Origin: Dyella sp. EPa41
Lineage (GTDB): Bacteria; Pseudomonadota; Gammaproteobacteria; Xanthomonadales; Rhodanobacteraceae
DNA length: 64,000 nucleotides
Assembly (NCBI RefSeq): GCF_016586165.1
Contig: NZ_BCPR01000020.1
Location: forward strand, 1-64,000
Direction: 5' to 3'
In this document: positions 47,990 to 57,919 of the stretch, in pieces
Numbering within the stretch: the stretch's first letter is position 1
How the letters are laid out: every line of letters begins with the position of its first letter
Program-made: the position numbers and the translations under genes
Notes under the pieces: generated by a model
What the model saw: the letters and a program-made list of their open reading frames with translations, nothing else
Databases searched by the model: none
What the model was told of the DNA's origin: nothing

Positions 47990-49410
47990 TGGATACTCTC
48001 TGCAAGACCCGCGGAAACAACTTTCTTGCGACGAAAGTAACCACCTTTCGTCAGGCGAATGCTGAATGCAGCCGTCAAGCCGGCAGCGATGGCCGTAGTA
48101 CCACCTTCGACGCAACTCACGGTCCAACCCTCCATCAGGATGGAAATACCCAGGAACCAAAAGAGGGTAGCCATGCGATTGCCGGCGAATTTCAGCCGAC
48201 TCAGCGCACGAGTGAACGCCCAGATGATGGCTAGGGCGAGGACTCCAAACGTGGCGTATAGATACAGGTACACATTGTCGGCAGGCGAATAGAAGTCTGG
48301 TTCGAATATCTTCTGTGCCGCTCCAATTCCACCAAGACCACGCCCCAAAAGCATGCTGCCGTGCTTGAATATCATGGTGAATGTGTCCGGCCACATTTGG
48401 GCCAGTCGCATACCGAATGAAACAAGGAGCGTTCCAGAATCCTGATTGGCGAAGCTGGATCCAATTTTGGAAAACTGTGTGCTTGCCGGAAGCAGGACGC
48501 CAATAAGAGCCAGAACGAACGGAGCAACCCTTCCTACCGTTCGCTTGATTACGCCCGGCGCAGCGCGCGGCACCAGCAGGGGCAATAGGATGGTCAGAAC
48601 GAAGTAGAGGCCGAGCGTTGTCTTCGTCGTGGTAATGGCGATAAGCACTCCCGTCGCTACCCACACGGAAAATGCGAGCGCCCTATTCCTCAGTAGTACT
48701 GAACAAACCAGTCCGAGAACAAGCAACTGCATGGCCGCCTCGAAGGAAGCACGGGCGAAACCTGCAATGCGCTCGACACCGAAATAAGTCCAATCACGCG
48801 ATACCTCGACTTCGGCATCACCCAACTGATAGGAAAAACCAGTCCAGGGCATCGTATGAAAGTAGTTGTACCCTACACCAATGGCTACACACAGCCAGAG
48901 CGCGATGGCGTACGGAAGAATCCGCTCACCGAACCTTGAAATGGCGGGCTCAGCGACGACACCAAATAGCATTGGCATCAACGCGAAAACACCCATCAAA
49001 GGCTGACTGATGCGGTGTGTGTAATAGATCCCAACCAGCACGAACAGCGCGAATACTGCACCTGTAGCCAAAACCGTCTTGTCGAGGCGCAGTTTCCACA
49101 GAACTCTAACAACCAGCGCGACTAGAGCGAGAAGCATTAAGCCTTTAGGGACATAGGCCAGGACCACGCCCCCCATGCTGGAAAGGTAGTAACGCAACGG
49201 TCCTTGGAGCACTTCAAATATCAGGAATACAAAAAGCGTCATAAGGACAAACATGTCACCTTGCTGCAACATGATTTGTTGGCTACCGCTTGCCATGCCG
49301 TCTGGGCGTGTCACTTGCCGCTGGAAATGAGACGACGCCCCTAAAAAGGCCATCTTCTCTTGCCCTCCAGGAGCATCCTGATGATGGGTTCCCACGTTCA
49401 AATCACTCAC
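47980..49410 (-). CDS. O-antigen/exopolysaccharide polymerase (Wzy-like)
   Basis: A 476-residue inner-membrane protein with about ten to twelve hydrophobic helices and a larger loop region near residues 330-390, containing GSMLLGRGLGGIGAAQKIFEPDFYSPADNVYLYLYATFG. The pattern of helices followed by a conserved GxGxG...DNxYL segment is that of Wzy and O-antigen ligase-like proteins. As the cluster also has wzx, wza, wzb and wzc, a polymerase role is most likely. Its ATG overlaps the stop of the upstream GT4 gene (49407-49410). Sequence identity within Wzy families is low, so only context and topology support the call. Confidence 0.8.
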   Translation of the reverse strand: MSDLNVGTHHQDAPGGQEKMAFLGASSHFQRQVTRPDGMASGSQQIMLQQGDMFVLMTLFVFLIFEVLQGPLRYYLSSMGGVVLAYVPKGLMLLALVALVVRVLWKLRLDKTVLATGAVFALFVLVGIYYTHRISQPLMGVFALMPMLFGVVAEPAISRFGERILPYAIALWLCVAIGVGYNYFHTMPWTGFSYQLGDAEVEVSRDWTYFGVERIAGFARASFEAAMQLLVLGLVCSVLLRNRALAFSVWVATGVLIAITTTKTTLGLYFVLTILLPLLVPRAAPGVIKRTVGRVAPFVLALIGVLLPASTQFSKIGSSFANQDSGTLLVSFGMRLAQMWPDTFTMIFKHGSMLLGRGLGGIGAAQKIFEPDFYSPADNVYLYLYATFGVLALAIIWAFTRALSRLKFAGNRMATLFWFLGISILMEGWTVSCVEGGTTAIAAGLTAAFSIRLTKGGYFRRKKVVSAGLAESIQCP

Positions 49411-50621
49411 GCTTTCGCTACCAAGGAGATTGCCTCGTACAACTCAACGTACTTTCGTGCCCAGCCCTGCGGGTCAATGAATGACTTTCCGGTTTCACGA
49501 GCAGCCTCCCCCATTCCAGCCCTCAAGACAGACTCACGCACCATTCGCCGCATCGCAAAAGAAAGCTCCTTGACGTTTCCCGGATCAAAGAGAAAGCCAT
49601 TAACCTCGTCCTTGATCATTTCAGAGATGCCACCTCGCCGTGACCCAATAACCGGCTTGCCGAAAGCCATGCTCTCCGCAACTACCATGCCTAATGGCTC
49701 TTCCCATAGAGATGGAACAACAGTGGCATCCACGCTGGGATAGAAATCGCGCTGAGCCATCCGACCAAGAAACTGGATCCTTTCGGATGCCCATTGGGCA
49801 CGCAGTAATTTCTCGTAATCAGGTTGACCATTGCCTGCGATCCACAGCTGCACATCACCGAGGTCAGCGTCTTGGAAGGCCTGCAGTAACAACTCAAGGC
49901 CTTTGCTTGGATCAAGGCGACCGATGTAGCCAATGCGTAGCGGTTGACCTGGTGAACGCGTGGCGGCTACTTCATCCAAGCCTAGACCTCGCGGATCGCG
50001 CGCATTATGGATAACGCGGCGGATAGCCACATTCTGAAAGTAGCCCTGCTCTAAATGACGCTCAAGGGTGAAGCGGCTCACACCGACGACAGCATTTGCA
50101 TATCGACTGAAGCGACGATGCGGTAACCTGAAAAGGCGACAGGATGCGCATTGCGATGCGCAGTTCTTGCCTCCCCGATGCATCGTGGCCTTGACGCATA
50201 CATATTCGTATCCGTGCAGTACCTGCACGATTGGCACACCCGCATTTTTCAGCGTGCGCATCGATAGCGCGGACCAACCATTGAGGCAGTGGACCGAAGC
50301 GACGTCCGGTCGCTCTGAGGCAACGACCTCCCTTAGAAATCCCTGCATGAAAGGATTAGACGAATCCAGCGCATGCCACAGCACCTTCTGCACCACCGGT
50401 CGCTGCTCATTGTGCTTGGGGAGGTAGAGGTTCTTAAGTTTCGCGCTATAGACGGTCACGCCTTCGCGCACCTCTTTCCGCAGCCCTTCCTTGTCAGAGG
50501 CCGCCAGAAGCACACACTCATGCCCAAGATCCCTCATCGCGCGCATCAGTGTCCAGATGGTTACTTCGGCGCCGCCGCCCGCATGTGGATCAGCAAGCGC
50601 GTGTACAAATAGGATCTTCAT
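49407..50621 (-). CDS. Glycosyltransferase family 4
   Basis: A 404-residue GT-B transferase. It starts MKILFVHALADPHAGGGAEVTIWTL and has the acceptor-side Cys-rich stretch CASQCASCRLFRLP, common in rhamnosyl/mannosyl GT4 enzymes. RIGYIGRLDPSKGLELLLQAF and VPSLWEEPLGMVVAESMAFGKPVIGSRRGGISEMI form the donor-binding region. I chose the ATG at 50621. About 250 bases of unassigned sequence separate it from the next GT2 gene upstream. It acts in the repeat-unit assembly of the exopolysaccharide. Confidence 0.9.
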   Translation of the reverse strand: MKILFVHALADPHAGGGAEVTIWTLMRAMRDLGHECVLLAASDKEGLRKEVREGVTVYSAKLKNLYLPKHNEQRPVVQKVLWHALDSSNPFMQGFLREVVASERPDVASVHCLNGWSALSMRTLKNAGVPIVQVLHGYEYVCVKATMHRGGKNCASQCASCRLFRLPHRRFSRYANAVVGVSRFTLERHLEQGYFQNVAIRRVIHNARDPRGLGLDEVAATRSPGQPLRIGYIGRLDPSKGLELLLQAFQDADLGDVQLWIAGNGQPDYEKLLRAQWASERIQFLGRMAQRDFYPSVDATVVPSLWEEPLGMVVAESMAFGKPVIGSRRGGISEMIKDEVNGFLFDPGNVKELSFAMRRMVRESVLRAGMGEAARETGKSFIDPQGWARKYVELYEAISLVAKA

Positions 50622-50874
50622 GCTCTGTTGCAACCTTTAAAAATCGATGCTTTCCCCGGGGCTGCACTTGGGACAAGTGTTTGGTCTTGGAGCTTGATCG
50701 ATCCAATCCATACCTCATGCCTGGACTGTGAAGTCCATGTGCCACGTCGCTGCTCAAAAAAACTCTGCGACTCGGCCGCAAAGCGAAGAAATCTGCGGGC
50801 CTCCCGCCGCTTAGCAGCTCGAACGGCGCACCAACAAGTTGCGTGCCCCTCATGGGAAATGTGGGATGCCAAGC

Positions 50875-51900
50875 TCATGACAGCGGAAAATCGGAGTCAA
50901 CGCCCAACATCGCCGTTTCACCCTCTTGGATGGCTCGCCGCAATAGACTTAAGCGTGCTGCGCTGTCCGTACGGCTGGAGAAGAAATTCAACAATGTAAA
51001 AAAGAGAGCTCTGTTGATCCAATATTCGAGCCTTGAGGTGGCCCAGACGTGGCGATCAAACCAAGCCTGATTGCGCGAAGCGTAGTAGGCGCGAAAATCA
51101 GACTCGCCCCTAAGCCAGCCGATGAAAGAATTTGGATATCGATCTTTCAGATTCCAAGAACCCTCCAGATCTTCAAGCTCCGCGCCAGTAATCAACTCAA
51201 TGGCACCGCCGCCGCTTGTGATGCGATAGGTGTATTCGGTGTCGTCCGCATACAGCACGAACTCGCGCCTGGGCAAACCGATGCGTTCAAAAAGTTGACG
51301 CTCCGCAAGCAGACCACCGTAAGGGGCGTAGGGAAGCCTCACGCGCGCCTGAGGCCCGGCGGACAATGGCCTCTTGCGGCGCACACGCCGCCAAACCTTG
51401 AACGGGATCTGGCGGTAATGGAAGCAAAAGAAACTGGAGCGAAGCGGAACGGCTTTGGAGGCAGTAACGCCCGATGCGATGTCGGCCTGATGATCCGGAC
51501 GGAAACCGAGCACGGCCGCACAATCACGCCGCACTTCCGCAGTGAGGCGCCTTAGCTCTTGATGGAGAACGCCAAGGGCACCCGGCTTCGGTGCATTGTC
51601 GTCGTCCATAAGCCACAAATAGCTGGCACCGTTGTCGAGCGCAGTCTGGATGCCGACGGCATAACCGTTGGCGGAGCCGGTATTTTCCGCAAGCCGAACG
51701 ACGAGAACGCGGGAACCCCATTTCTCCTCCAGCAACGCGAGGTTCGAACGCGAGGCATTACTGACGATCACCGCCTGACCCAGGCGCTCGATATCGAAAG
51801 CGCGCCTCAGCAATTCCTCGAGATAGTGGATGCGATCCCCATAGGTCACCGTCACCAGGGTTGTGGCGGCAGCTCGATCCATTACAGCGACGTCAGTCAT
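50875..51900 (-). CDS. Glycosyltransferase family 2 (GlfT2/rhamnosyltransferase-like)
   Basis: A 341-residue GT-A transferase. TTLVTVTYGDRIHYLEELL and the acidic WLMDDDNAPKPGALGVL (DDD motif) are typical of the GlfT/rhamnosyl GT2 subgroup. A further YADDTEYTYRI holds conserved acidic residues. The C-terminal region has basic and aromatic residues but no clear membrane helix. The ATG at 51900 overlaps the end of the flippase gene by eight bases. The sugar is unknown. The gene is shortly followed by unassigned sequence (50622-50874). Confidence 0.88.
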   Translation of the reverse strand: MTDVAVMDRAAATTLVTVTYGDRIHYLEELLRRAFDIERLGQAVIVSNASRSNLALLEEKWGSRVLVVRLAENTGSANGYAVGIQTALDNGASYLWLMDDDNAPKPGALGVLHQELRRLTAEVRRDCAAVLGFRPDHQADIASGVTASKAVPLRSSFFCFHYRQIPFKVWRRVRRKRPLSAGPQARVRLPYAPYGGLLAERQLFERIGLPRREFVLYADDTEYTYRITSGGGAIELITGAELEDLEGSWNLKDRYPNSFIGWLRGESDFRAYYASRNQAWFDRHVWATSRLEYWINRALFFTLLNFFSSRTDSAARLSLLRRAIQEGETAMLGVDSDFPLS

Positions 51901-53350
51901 GGCGGCGGATCTGGGTCAAGGTGTCGAACGCATAACCAAGGCTGGTTACGGAGATCAAGGAAGCCGCAAGTACTTTGAGCCACATCGGTCCCACCGAACC
52001 GACGCCAAGCATGAGGGAAATACCCGCGAAAACGGCGAAAATCAGCAAGAGCGACTTCTTCGCCAATTCCGGAAACGCGACATTGGCGCATGCCACCAAG
52101 AGCAGGAAATCCAGAGTCATTCGGCCGGTCCATGCAATGGCCGCGCCGAGAATGCCGAAGTGCGTTAGCAGCAACCACAGCCCTCCGCCATAGATTGGCA
52201 GCTCGAGCATGTGAAGTTTGGCGGTAACGGACGGTCTTCCTATGGCCTGGAGAAACGCATGCGGAATGCGCGCCATACTGTTGACGAGCAGACCCACCGC
52301 GAGCCAGCGCAACAAGGGGGCCGATCGCACGGAGAAGTCGTGCCCCATCCAAACGCCAAGGCCCTCGGAAGCGAAGGCATATAGACAAAGGGCAGCGGGA
52401 AGCATCGCGGCACACATGGCCTTGCTGGCGCTGGCATACATGGGCGGCAGGGCGGCCCGATTTCGTGACGCCCAGGTTGCTGCAAAGGCTGGGAAGAAAA
52501 CCCCGACCATCGAAATAGGCGCGAAACTGAAGCGGTTCACCAGATCGGCAGGCACGGAGTAGAACGGCAGTAACGCCAGCGCCACCACACCCCCGATGAC
52601 CACTTTGTCCAACTGCGCCATCAACGGACTGACCAGGTTGCTCACGGTGATCCAGCCGCCAAAACCCAGGAGCTCACGGATATGGCGCTTTTCAAAGCTT
52701 CGCGACGACGTGCTGATCGACTCCAGCCGACCAACCCTCGTGAAGTACAGGCTGGTGGTGACCACCCGTGAGATCGCAAGTGAGATTGTCGCCGGCACCA
52801 AGTGATTCGACCAGTGCAGCATCACCAAAGGCGCGGCGAAATTGAGCAACCCCATCATCAGTCGGATAGTGTTGATCGACTGAAATTGATTGTGGGCCTC
52901 CAGAATGCCGATGAGTCCTGCGGAAAGGATGACAAAGGGAATGCTGACGCCCAGGATCCGCAAACTGGCGACGGCCTCCCTCAGCAGCGATGCATCGATC
53001 TTCAACAGGCCCACAAGCTTGGGCGCCGCCAATTCAATGATCACGGCCGCTAGGACGCCGAGCAGCAACATCACCCGTAGCGCAGTGGCCGTGATGTCGC
53101 CGATGTCACCCGTGCTTCCGGCACCTATGCGATCCGACACAACCTTCGTCAGCGCGCGACCGATGCCAAAGTCGAAAATGCTGAAGTAGCCGATCAACGA
53201 CCAGACGATGGTGAGGAAACCGAAGCGTGCGTTGCCGTATCCCGACAGAAGGATCGGGATCGCGAGGAAGGCAAAGACCAGCGGTATGCCCGCGCCCGCC
53301 AGGTTCCAGGCAATGCCGTGCGCAAAAGAGCGCTGTCGAGAGGGAGACAT
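51893..53350 (-). CDS. wzx: Polysaccharide repeat-unit flippase (Wzx-like)
   Basis: A 485-residue inner-membrane protein with about 12-14 helices, consistent with MOP-superfamily flippases that move lipid-linked repeat units to the periplasm. It begins SRQRSFAHGIAWNLAGAGIPLVFAFLAIPILLSGYG and continues FDFGIGRALTKVVSDRIGAG, a typical start of Wzx and MVF/polysaccharide transporter family proteins. I chose the ATG at 53350; a TTG at 53365 would add five residues. It lies between the priming transferase gene and the glycosyltransferases. Confidence 0.88.
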   Translation of the reverse strand: MSPSRQRSFAHGIAWNLAGAGIPLVFAFLAIPILLSGYGNARFGFLTIVWSLIGYFSIFDFGIGRALTKVVSDRIGAGSTGDIGDITATALRVMLLLGVLAAVIIELAAPKLVGLLKIDASLLREAVASLRILGVSIPFVILSAGLIGILEAHNQFQSINTIRLMMGLLNFAAPLVMLHWSNHLVPATISLAISRVVTTSLYFTRVGRLESISTSSRSFEKRHIRELLGFGGWITVSNLVSPLMAQLDKVVIGGVVALALLPFYSVPADLVNRFSFAPISMVGVFFPAFAATWASRNRAALPPMYASASKAMCAAMLPAALCLYAFASEGLGVWMGHDFSVRSAPLLRWLAVGLLVNSMARIPHAFLQAIGRPSVTAKLHMLELPIYGGGLWLLLTHFGILGAAIAWTGRMTLDFLLLVACANVAFPELAKKSLLLIFAVFAGISLMLGVGSVGPMWLKVLAASLISVTSLGYAFDTLTQIRRHD

Positions 53351-53470
53351 GAACAACAGGCTCAATTCGCGGCGAATGCGATCATCAGGTCATTCGGATT
53401 CCTGATATCCATCGGAAGGTTGAGCCAATGCGCGGCAGGCGGCGTCATAGCGATCGGCGACTGGCGCTTG

Positions 53471-54907
53471 TCAATACGCATTGCTACGTCTCAACAATAC
53501 GTAAGGAGTAAACAGGATGATTTTGAGATCAAGCCACAGCGACCAATGCTTGATGTAAGAGATATCGCACTCAACGCGACCAGCCATCTTTTCCAGCGTA
53601 TCGGTCTCGCCCCGAAACCCTTTGATCTGCGCAAGCCCCGTCATACCCGGCTTCATCCCATGGCGCTGCATGTAACCACGCAGCTTCTCGCTAAATTGAT
53701 GGTTATGCTCGACTGCGTGGGGTCGCGGACCGACGATCGACATGTCGCCGCGCAGCACGTTGATCAGCTGGGGCAGTTCGTCGAGACTGCTCGAACGCAG
53801 GAACTTACCGAACCGCGTAACACGAGTATCCCCGCGCTTGGCCTGCGTGACCTCGCCGACAGCTTCAGAGTGCACCCGCATGGAGCGGAACTTCAAAACA
53901 TCGAACTCCTTTCCACCGAGGCCATGGCGCTTCTGCCGAAAAAAAATCGGCCCCGCGGAGCTCAGCTTCACACCCAACGCAATGAGACCCATGACCGGCG
54001 CAAGTAGCACAAGCAGCAGTAGCGCGATCGATCGGTCTTCGATGGCCTTTGCCAGACCGGCATGACCCTCAACTCGGCTGGACCTCAATGTGATCACCGG
54101 CACGCCTGCCAAGGCGGCTGCATGGTGATTGATGAGCTCATAGCCGAAAAAATCCGGCACCAGACGAATGGTGATGGGTGTATCAAGCGTCAATTGCAGG
54201 ATCTTCTGGATGGTCTCTTCCGCGCGCATGGGTAACGCGATCCAGATCTGGTCCGGGGCTTGCTCGGAAATGTGGAAAGCCAAGTCGGAGAGATCGCCCA
54301 GTCGCCGGACCCCGGCCATGTCAACTTGGTCATAGGGAGTCTCGATGTAGCCAAGTACATCCAGGCCCATCCAGGCGCTGTTGCGCGCAGCTGCAACGAT
54401 ACGCTGACCAGCCTGAGTCCCGCCAACGAGCAACACGCGCCGCGAATCGACCCCACGTGCACGGATGTACCCAAGGACCCGCCGCAGCACGAGGCGATCG
54501 AGCGTCAGCACGGCGCCTGCCGAAACAAACCAGGTACCCGCGGCCACCCGCGAGTAGTGGTCCGTCGTCTTCAGCGCCCAGGCAATGAGAAGCTGCACCA
54601 CCATGACGCCCGCCCACGCCAGCCACAGCCTGCCGATTTCCAACTGGCTGCTTTCTCCGCGCCAGCTGCGATAAAGACCTGCGGCAGGAAAAACCACGAG
54701 GGCGAGCAACACGGTGCGTATGAGGCCGGATGTATACGCAAGCTCCAGCCCGAAGTCCCCGAACTGGATGCGGTAGACAGCCAGCGCAACCACGGCGATG
54801 ACCAGTACGTCACTGACGCGCAGGACGATATCCAGCAACGCCGCGTGCTTGGAAAAGAAATGGGACTCCGCCCGTTTTAGCTGCGGAACACCTGGAATAG
54901 ATAACAT
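53471..54907 (-). CDS. Undecaprenyl-phosphate glycosyl-1-phosphate transferase (WcaJ/GumD-like)
   Basis: A 478-residue polyprenyl-phosphate sugar transferase that primes repeat-unit synthesis. The N-terminus holds about four membrane helices (30-135), followed by a CoA-binding-like domain (VLLVGGTQAGQRIVAAARNSAW). A further helix precedes the catalytic C-terminal domain: FDVLKFRSMRVHSE, RVTRFGKFLRSSSLDELPQLINVLRGDMSIVGPRP, and KPGMTGLAQIKGFRGET. The sugar is probably glucose or galactose phosphate by analogy with GumD and WcaJ. I chose the ATG at 54907 (MLSIPGV). Confidence 0.93.
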   Translation of the reverse strand: MLSIPGVPQLKRAESHFFSKHAALLDIVLRVSDVLVIAVVALAVYRIQFGDFGLELAYTSGLIRTVLLALVVFPAAGLYRSWRGESSQLEIGRLWLAWAGVMVVQLLIAWALKTTDHYSRVAAGTWFVSAGAVLTLDRLVLRRVLGYIRARGVDSRRVLLVGGTQAGQRIVAAARNSAWMGLDVLGYIETPYDQVDMAGVRRLGDLSDLAFHISEQAPDQIWIALPMRAEETIQKILQLTLDTPITIRLVPDFFGYELINHHAAALAGVPVITLRSSRVEGHAGLAKAIEDRSIALLLLVLLAPVMGLIALGVKLSSAGPIFFRQKRHGLGGKEFDVLKFRSMRVHSEAVGEVTQAKRGDTRVTRFGKFLRSSSLDELPQLINVLRGDMSIVGPRPHAVEHNHQFSEKLRGYMQRHGMKPGMTGLAQIKGFRGETDTLEKMAGRVECDISYIKHWSLWLDLKIILFTPYVLLRRSNAY

Positions 54908-55174
54908 TACCGCACTCCATCCTTGTCTTCGTTTGCGACCGGGCTTCTGCCGTGATGACCTTCTCGACACCACTGCAGCGCACCTGCGCAAGGCCGCCCC
55001 TCCCTCGGGCCGCGCCATGTTCTTTCATTGCCTCTCATTCACTCCCCCCCTGGTGAAAGAGCCGCGGGATCATCTCGATCCCGCGTCAAGCAACCAATAG
55101 ACCGTTCGTACTAGTCGGGGCCAACGCCCCATTCTCTACATCCATTCATTCCACGATGACGTGCCGCTTGCCGC

Positions 55175-57376
55175 TCAAGCCGGGCTGCTGCCGTACTCGT
55201 AGTAGCCATACGAGTAGTAGCCCGTGCTCCTGCGTTCCACGGCATTGAACACGGCACCCTTGATCTGCACGCCGTTCTGCTCGAAGCGTTGCTTGGCCAA
55301 GGCGATTTCGCGAGCCTGGTTCAGCGCGAAGCGCACCACCAGCAGGCTGGTGCCTACGTGATGCCCCATGATGGCGGCGTCGGTCACCGCAAGAATGGGC
55401 GGCGTATCGATGATGATCAGGTCGTACTGCGGCTTCAGCTTTTCCAGCAGATTGACGAAGTTCGCATGCATCAACAGTTCGGACGGGTTCGGCGGAACCT
55501 TGCCACGGCTGATGAAGTGCAGGTTTTCGGCACCGCTTACGGAGCGGATGGCTTCCTCCAGCGTCAATTGACCCGACACAAGCTCGGACAACCCCTTGTC
55601 GGGCCGCCCGCCAATCACGGTGTGCAACGCACCCTTGCGCATGTCACCGTCGATCAGCAGGACGCGCTGCCCACCCTTGGCGATGACGGCGGCCAGGTTG
55701 GACGAGATGAAGGTCTTGCCGGCGCCAGGGCTCGCACCCGAGATCATCAGGATGTTGTTCTTGGCCTCGATGCGGGCGAAGTGCAGGCTGGTGCGCAGGC
55801 TGCGCAATGCTTCGATGGCAAGGTCGGCCGGCGCATTGACGGCAAGCAGCTTCTGCTTGCCATCGCCACGACCGCGACGCCCCTGAAGGAAGCTCTGGCG
55901 TTCCACGACGCTGCTGGGAATGGACGCGTACACGGAGAGGCCGAGCTCTTCGATCGCGGAAGGATCTTCCACGCCGCGGCTGAGCATCTGGCGCAACAGC
56001 ACGAATGCGACGGCAAGGAAGCCACCGAGGAATGTGCCACCCAGAGCAACCAGCGCCTTCTTGGGCTTGGCGGGCTTGGAGGTATCCACCGCAGCGGGAT
56101 CGATCACGCGCACATTGCCTACGGTGCCGGCGCGGGCAATCTCCAGCTGCTGGGCCTGGTTCAGCAGGCCGGTATAGGTGGCGTTGGTGACCTCCACGTC
56201 CCGGGTCAGTCGCAGCAGTTCCTGCTGCGTGTCCGGCAGGCCGCCGACCTGCTTTTCGATACCGGCCTTTTGCGCCTGCAGCTGGCCGATCTGATCGAGC
56301 AGCGCCTTGTAGGCCGGATGCTCGCCCGTGAACTTGCGCTCCATCTCGGCCTGCTGCAGGCGCAGCTGCTGGATGCTGGTCTCGATGGCGACGGTCTGGT
56401 CGAGCAAGCCCTTGGTCTGCAGCGTGATGTCGACCGACTTGGCCCGCGTCTGGAACGCATTCAGCGCATTCTGGGCGTTGTCCAGGTCACGCCGGATTCG
56501 CGGCAGCTGCTCCTTGACGAACTTCAGGCTGTTCGCTGCTTCGGCCGAGTTGCGCTCGACGTTCTGCTTCACGTAGGCCTGGCTCACGTGATCCAGCAGC
56601 TGGGCCGCGAGATCCGAGTCTTCGTGGTCGTAGGTCATCAGGATGATGCCCGAGTCCTTGCCCTGCTCCGACGCACTGATGTCCAACTGCAGCTGGTTGA
56701 TTACCGCAAGGGCGGTGTGGTGCGTCACGGCAAAGTGGGCACCTGCATTGGCGCGCAGCTCGCGGACCTGCATGGTGATGCCATGGCCGGTGGCTACTTC
56801 GCCGACGCGCCCCTTGAGCAGGGAATCGCCACCGTCAAAAAGTTCGTAGCCGCCCTGCCCGCCGGCGACCAGCACCAGCTTTTTCTCTTCGAGCCGGGCC
56901 GGTACCTTCATCTGGAAGATATCGAGCTTCGAGCCACCCCAGTCGTAACGACTCAGTCCCAGCAACGGGGAAGCCACGTCGGTGGGCTCATCCGGCAGGT
57001 AGTGGCGCGCGACCCATCCGCCGAAGATCGGGAAATGGTACGGGTATGTCTCGATCTGCAGATTGAGTTCGTTGACAGCCTTGCCGATCACGGAGCGCGA
57101 CGTGATGAGCGCGATCTCCGTGGTGGCCTCTGAACTGGAGGCACCCAGCGTCTGCGTGATCGCGCTCAGGCCCGGAAGATCCGGCACCTTCTGCTCCACC
57201 TGCACCAGGGCGTCCGCTTCGTAGATCGGCGTGCCAAGCAATGCATAGCCGACGCTGAGCACGAAGAACACGCCGGTGACGATACCAATCAACCACTTGT
57301 GGTCGAGCAGCGTCCCCAGCAGCTCGCGCAGGTCAATCTCGTCGTCTTGCTGCGCAGTGTTCTGTGTCGCGGTCAT
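55175..57376 (-). CDS. wzc: Polysaccharide co-polymerase and tyrosine autokinase (Wzc-like)
   Basis: A 733-residue inner-membrane protein. A Wzz domain with two membrane helices (about 33-52 and 430-450) encloses a coiled-coil periplasmic part. A cytoplasmic BY-kinase domain follows, with Walker A GASPGAGKT, Walker A' VLLIDGDMR and Walker B LIIIDTPP. The C-terminus, RRSTGYYSYGYYEYGSSPA, carries a cluster of six tyrosines for autophosphorylation. It controls chain length and export with Wza. I chose the ATG at 57376; the frame extends to 57448 but without similarity. The phosphatase gene wzb is 99 bases upstream. Confidence 0.95.
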   Translation of the reverse strand: MTATQNTAQQDDEIDLRELLGTLLDHKWLIGIVTGVFFVLSVGYALLGTPIYEADALVQVEQKVPDLPGLSAITQTLGASSSEATTEIALITSRSVIGKAVNELNLQIETYPYHFPIFGGWVARHYLPDEPTDVASPLLGLSRYDWGGSKLDIFQMKVPARLEEKKLVLVAGGQGGYELFDGGDSLLKGRVGEVATGHGITMQVRELRANAGAHFAVTHHTALAVINQLQLDISASEQGKDSGIILMTYDHEDSDLAAQLLDHVSQAYVKQNVERNSAEAANSLKFVKEQLPRIRRDLDNAQNALNAFQTRAKSVDITLQTKGLLDQTVAIETSIQQLRLQQAEMERKFTGEHPAYKALLDQIGQLQAQKAGIEKQVGGLPDTQQELLRLTRDVEVTNATYTGLLNQAQQLEIARAGTVGNVRVIDPAAVDTSKPAKPKKALVALGGTFLGGFLAVAFVLLRQMLSRGVEDPSAIEELGLSVYASIPSSVVERQSFLQGRRGRGDGKQKLLAVNAPADLAIEALRSLRTSLHFARIEAKNNILMISGASPGAGKTFISSNLAAVIAKGGQRVLLIDGDMRKGALHTVIGGRPDKGLSELVSGQLTLEEAIRSVSGAENLHFISRGKVPPNPSELLMHANFVNLLEKLKPQYDLIIIDTPPILAVTDAAIMGHHVGTSLLVVRFALNQAREIALAKQRFEQNGVQIKGAVFNAVERRSTGYYSYGYYEYGSSPA

Positions 57377-57475
57377 GCTCGATCGATCCAGTTCAAACGA
57401 TAAGGGTGAAGAAACGGTGAAGTCTTTGGCATGAGGGGGCGCCGTCAAGATGCGTAGGCGTTGCCCTACAAATTT

Positions 57476-57919
57476 TCAGGAACCGCGCAAATACGGGAGC
57501 CAGGCGGAAACAGCGCGCTCGATCATGTCGTAAACGTGCTCGAAGGCTTCGCGACTTTGTCGATACGGATCCGCCACATCGCCGCCCTGCACCCAGCGGT
57601 CAAGCAGCATCACTTTGCCACTCGCTTCGGGGGTCATCCGCATCATCCGCGTCACGTGATCGCGCTCCATCGCCAGCACGAGGTCTGCCTCGCGCAGCAT
57701 GGCGGGCGTGAGCTGGCGAGCCTGGTGCGCGCTGGCGTCCACGCCGTGCTCGCTGAGCAACTGCATGGCCGTCGCATCCATCGGCTTGCCGACGAGCGCA
57801 CCCAGGCCGGCGCTCTCGATGGAGGCACCGGCGGACGACAGGCGATGGCGGAAGAGGTACTCGGCCGTTGGACTACGGCAGATGTTCCCCACGCAGACAA
57901 CCAAAATCCGTTTGAACAC
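57476..57919 (-). CDS. wzb: Low-molecular-weight protein tyrosine phosphatase (Wzb-like)
   Basis: A 147-residue cytoplasmic phosphatase that removes phosphate from the Wzc tyrosines. The P-loop is CVGNICRS (C9 nucleophile, R15), and the general acid is D117 in ADPYRQS. The size and the Wzb/Etp-type sequence are standard. It is the first gene of the minus-strand polysaccharide arm, divergent from the export operon. An ATG at 57919 starts the frame. Confidence 0.94.
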   Translation of the reverse strand: MFKRILVVCVGNICRSPTAEYLFRHRLSSAGASIESAGLGALVGKPMDATAMQLLSEHGVDASAHQARQLTPAMLREADLVLAMERDHVTRMMRMTPEASGKVMLLDRWVQGGDVADPYRQSREAFEHVYDMIERAVSAWLPYLRGS

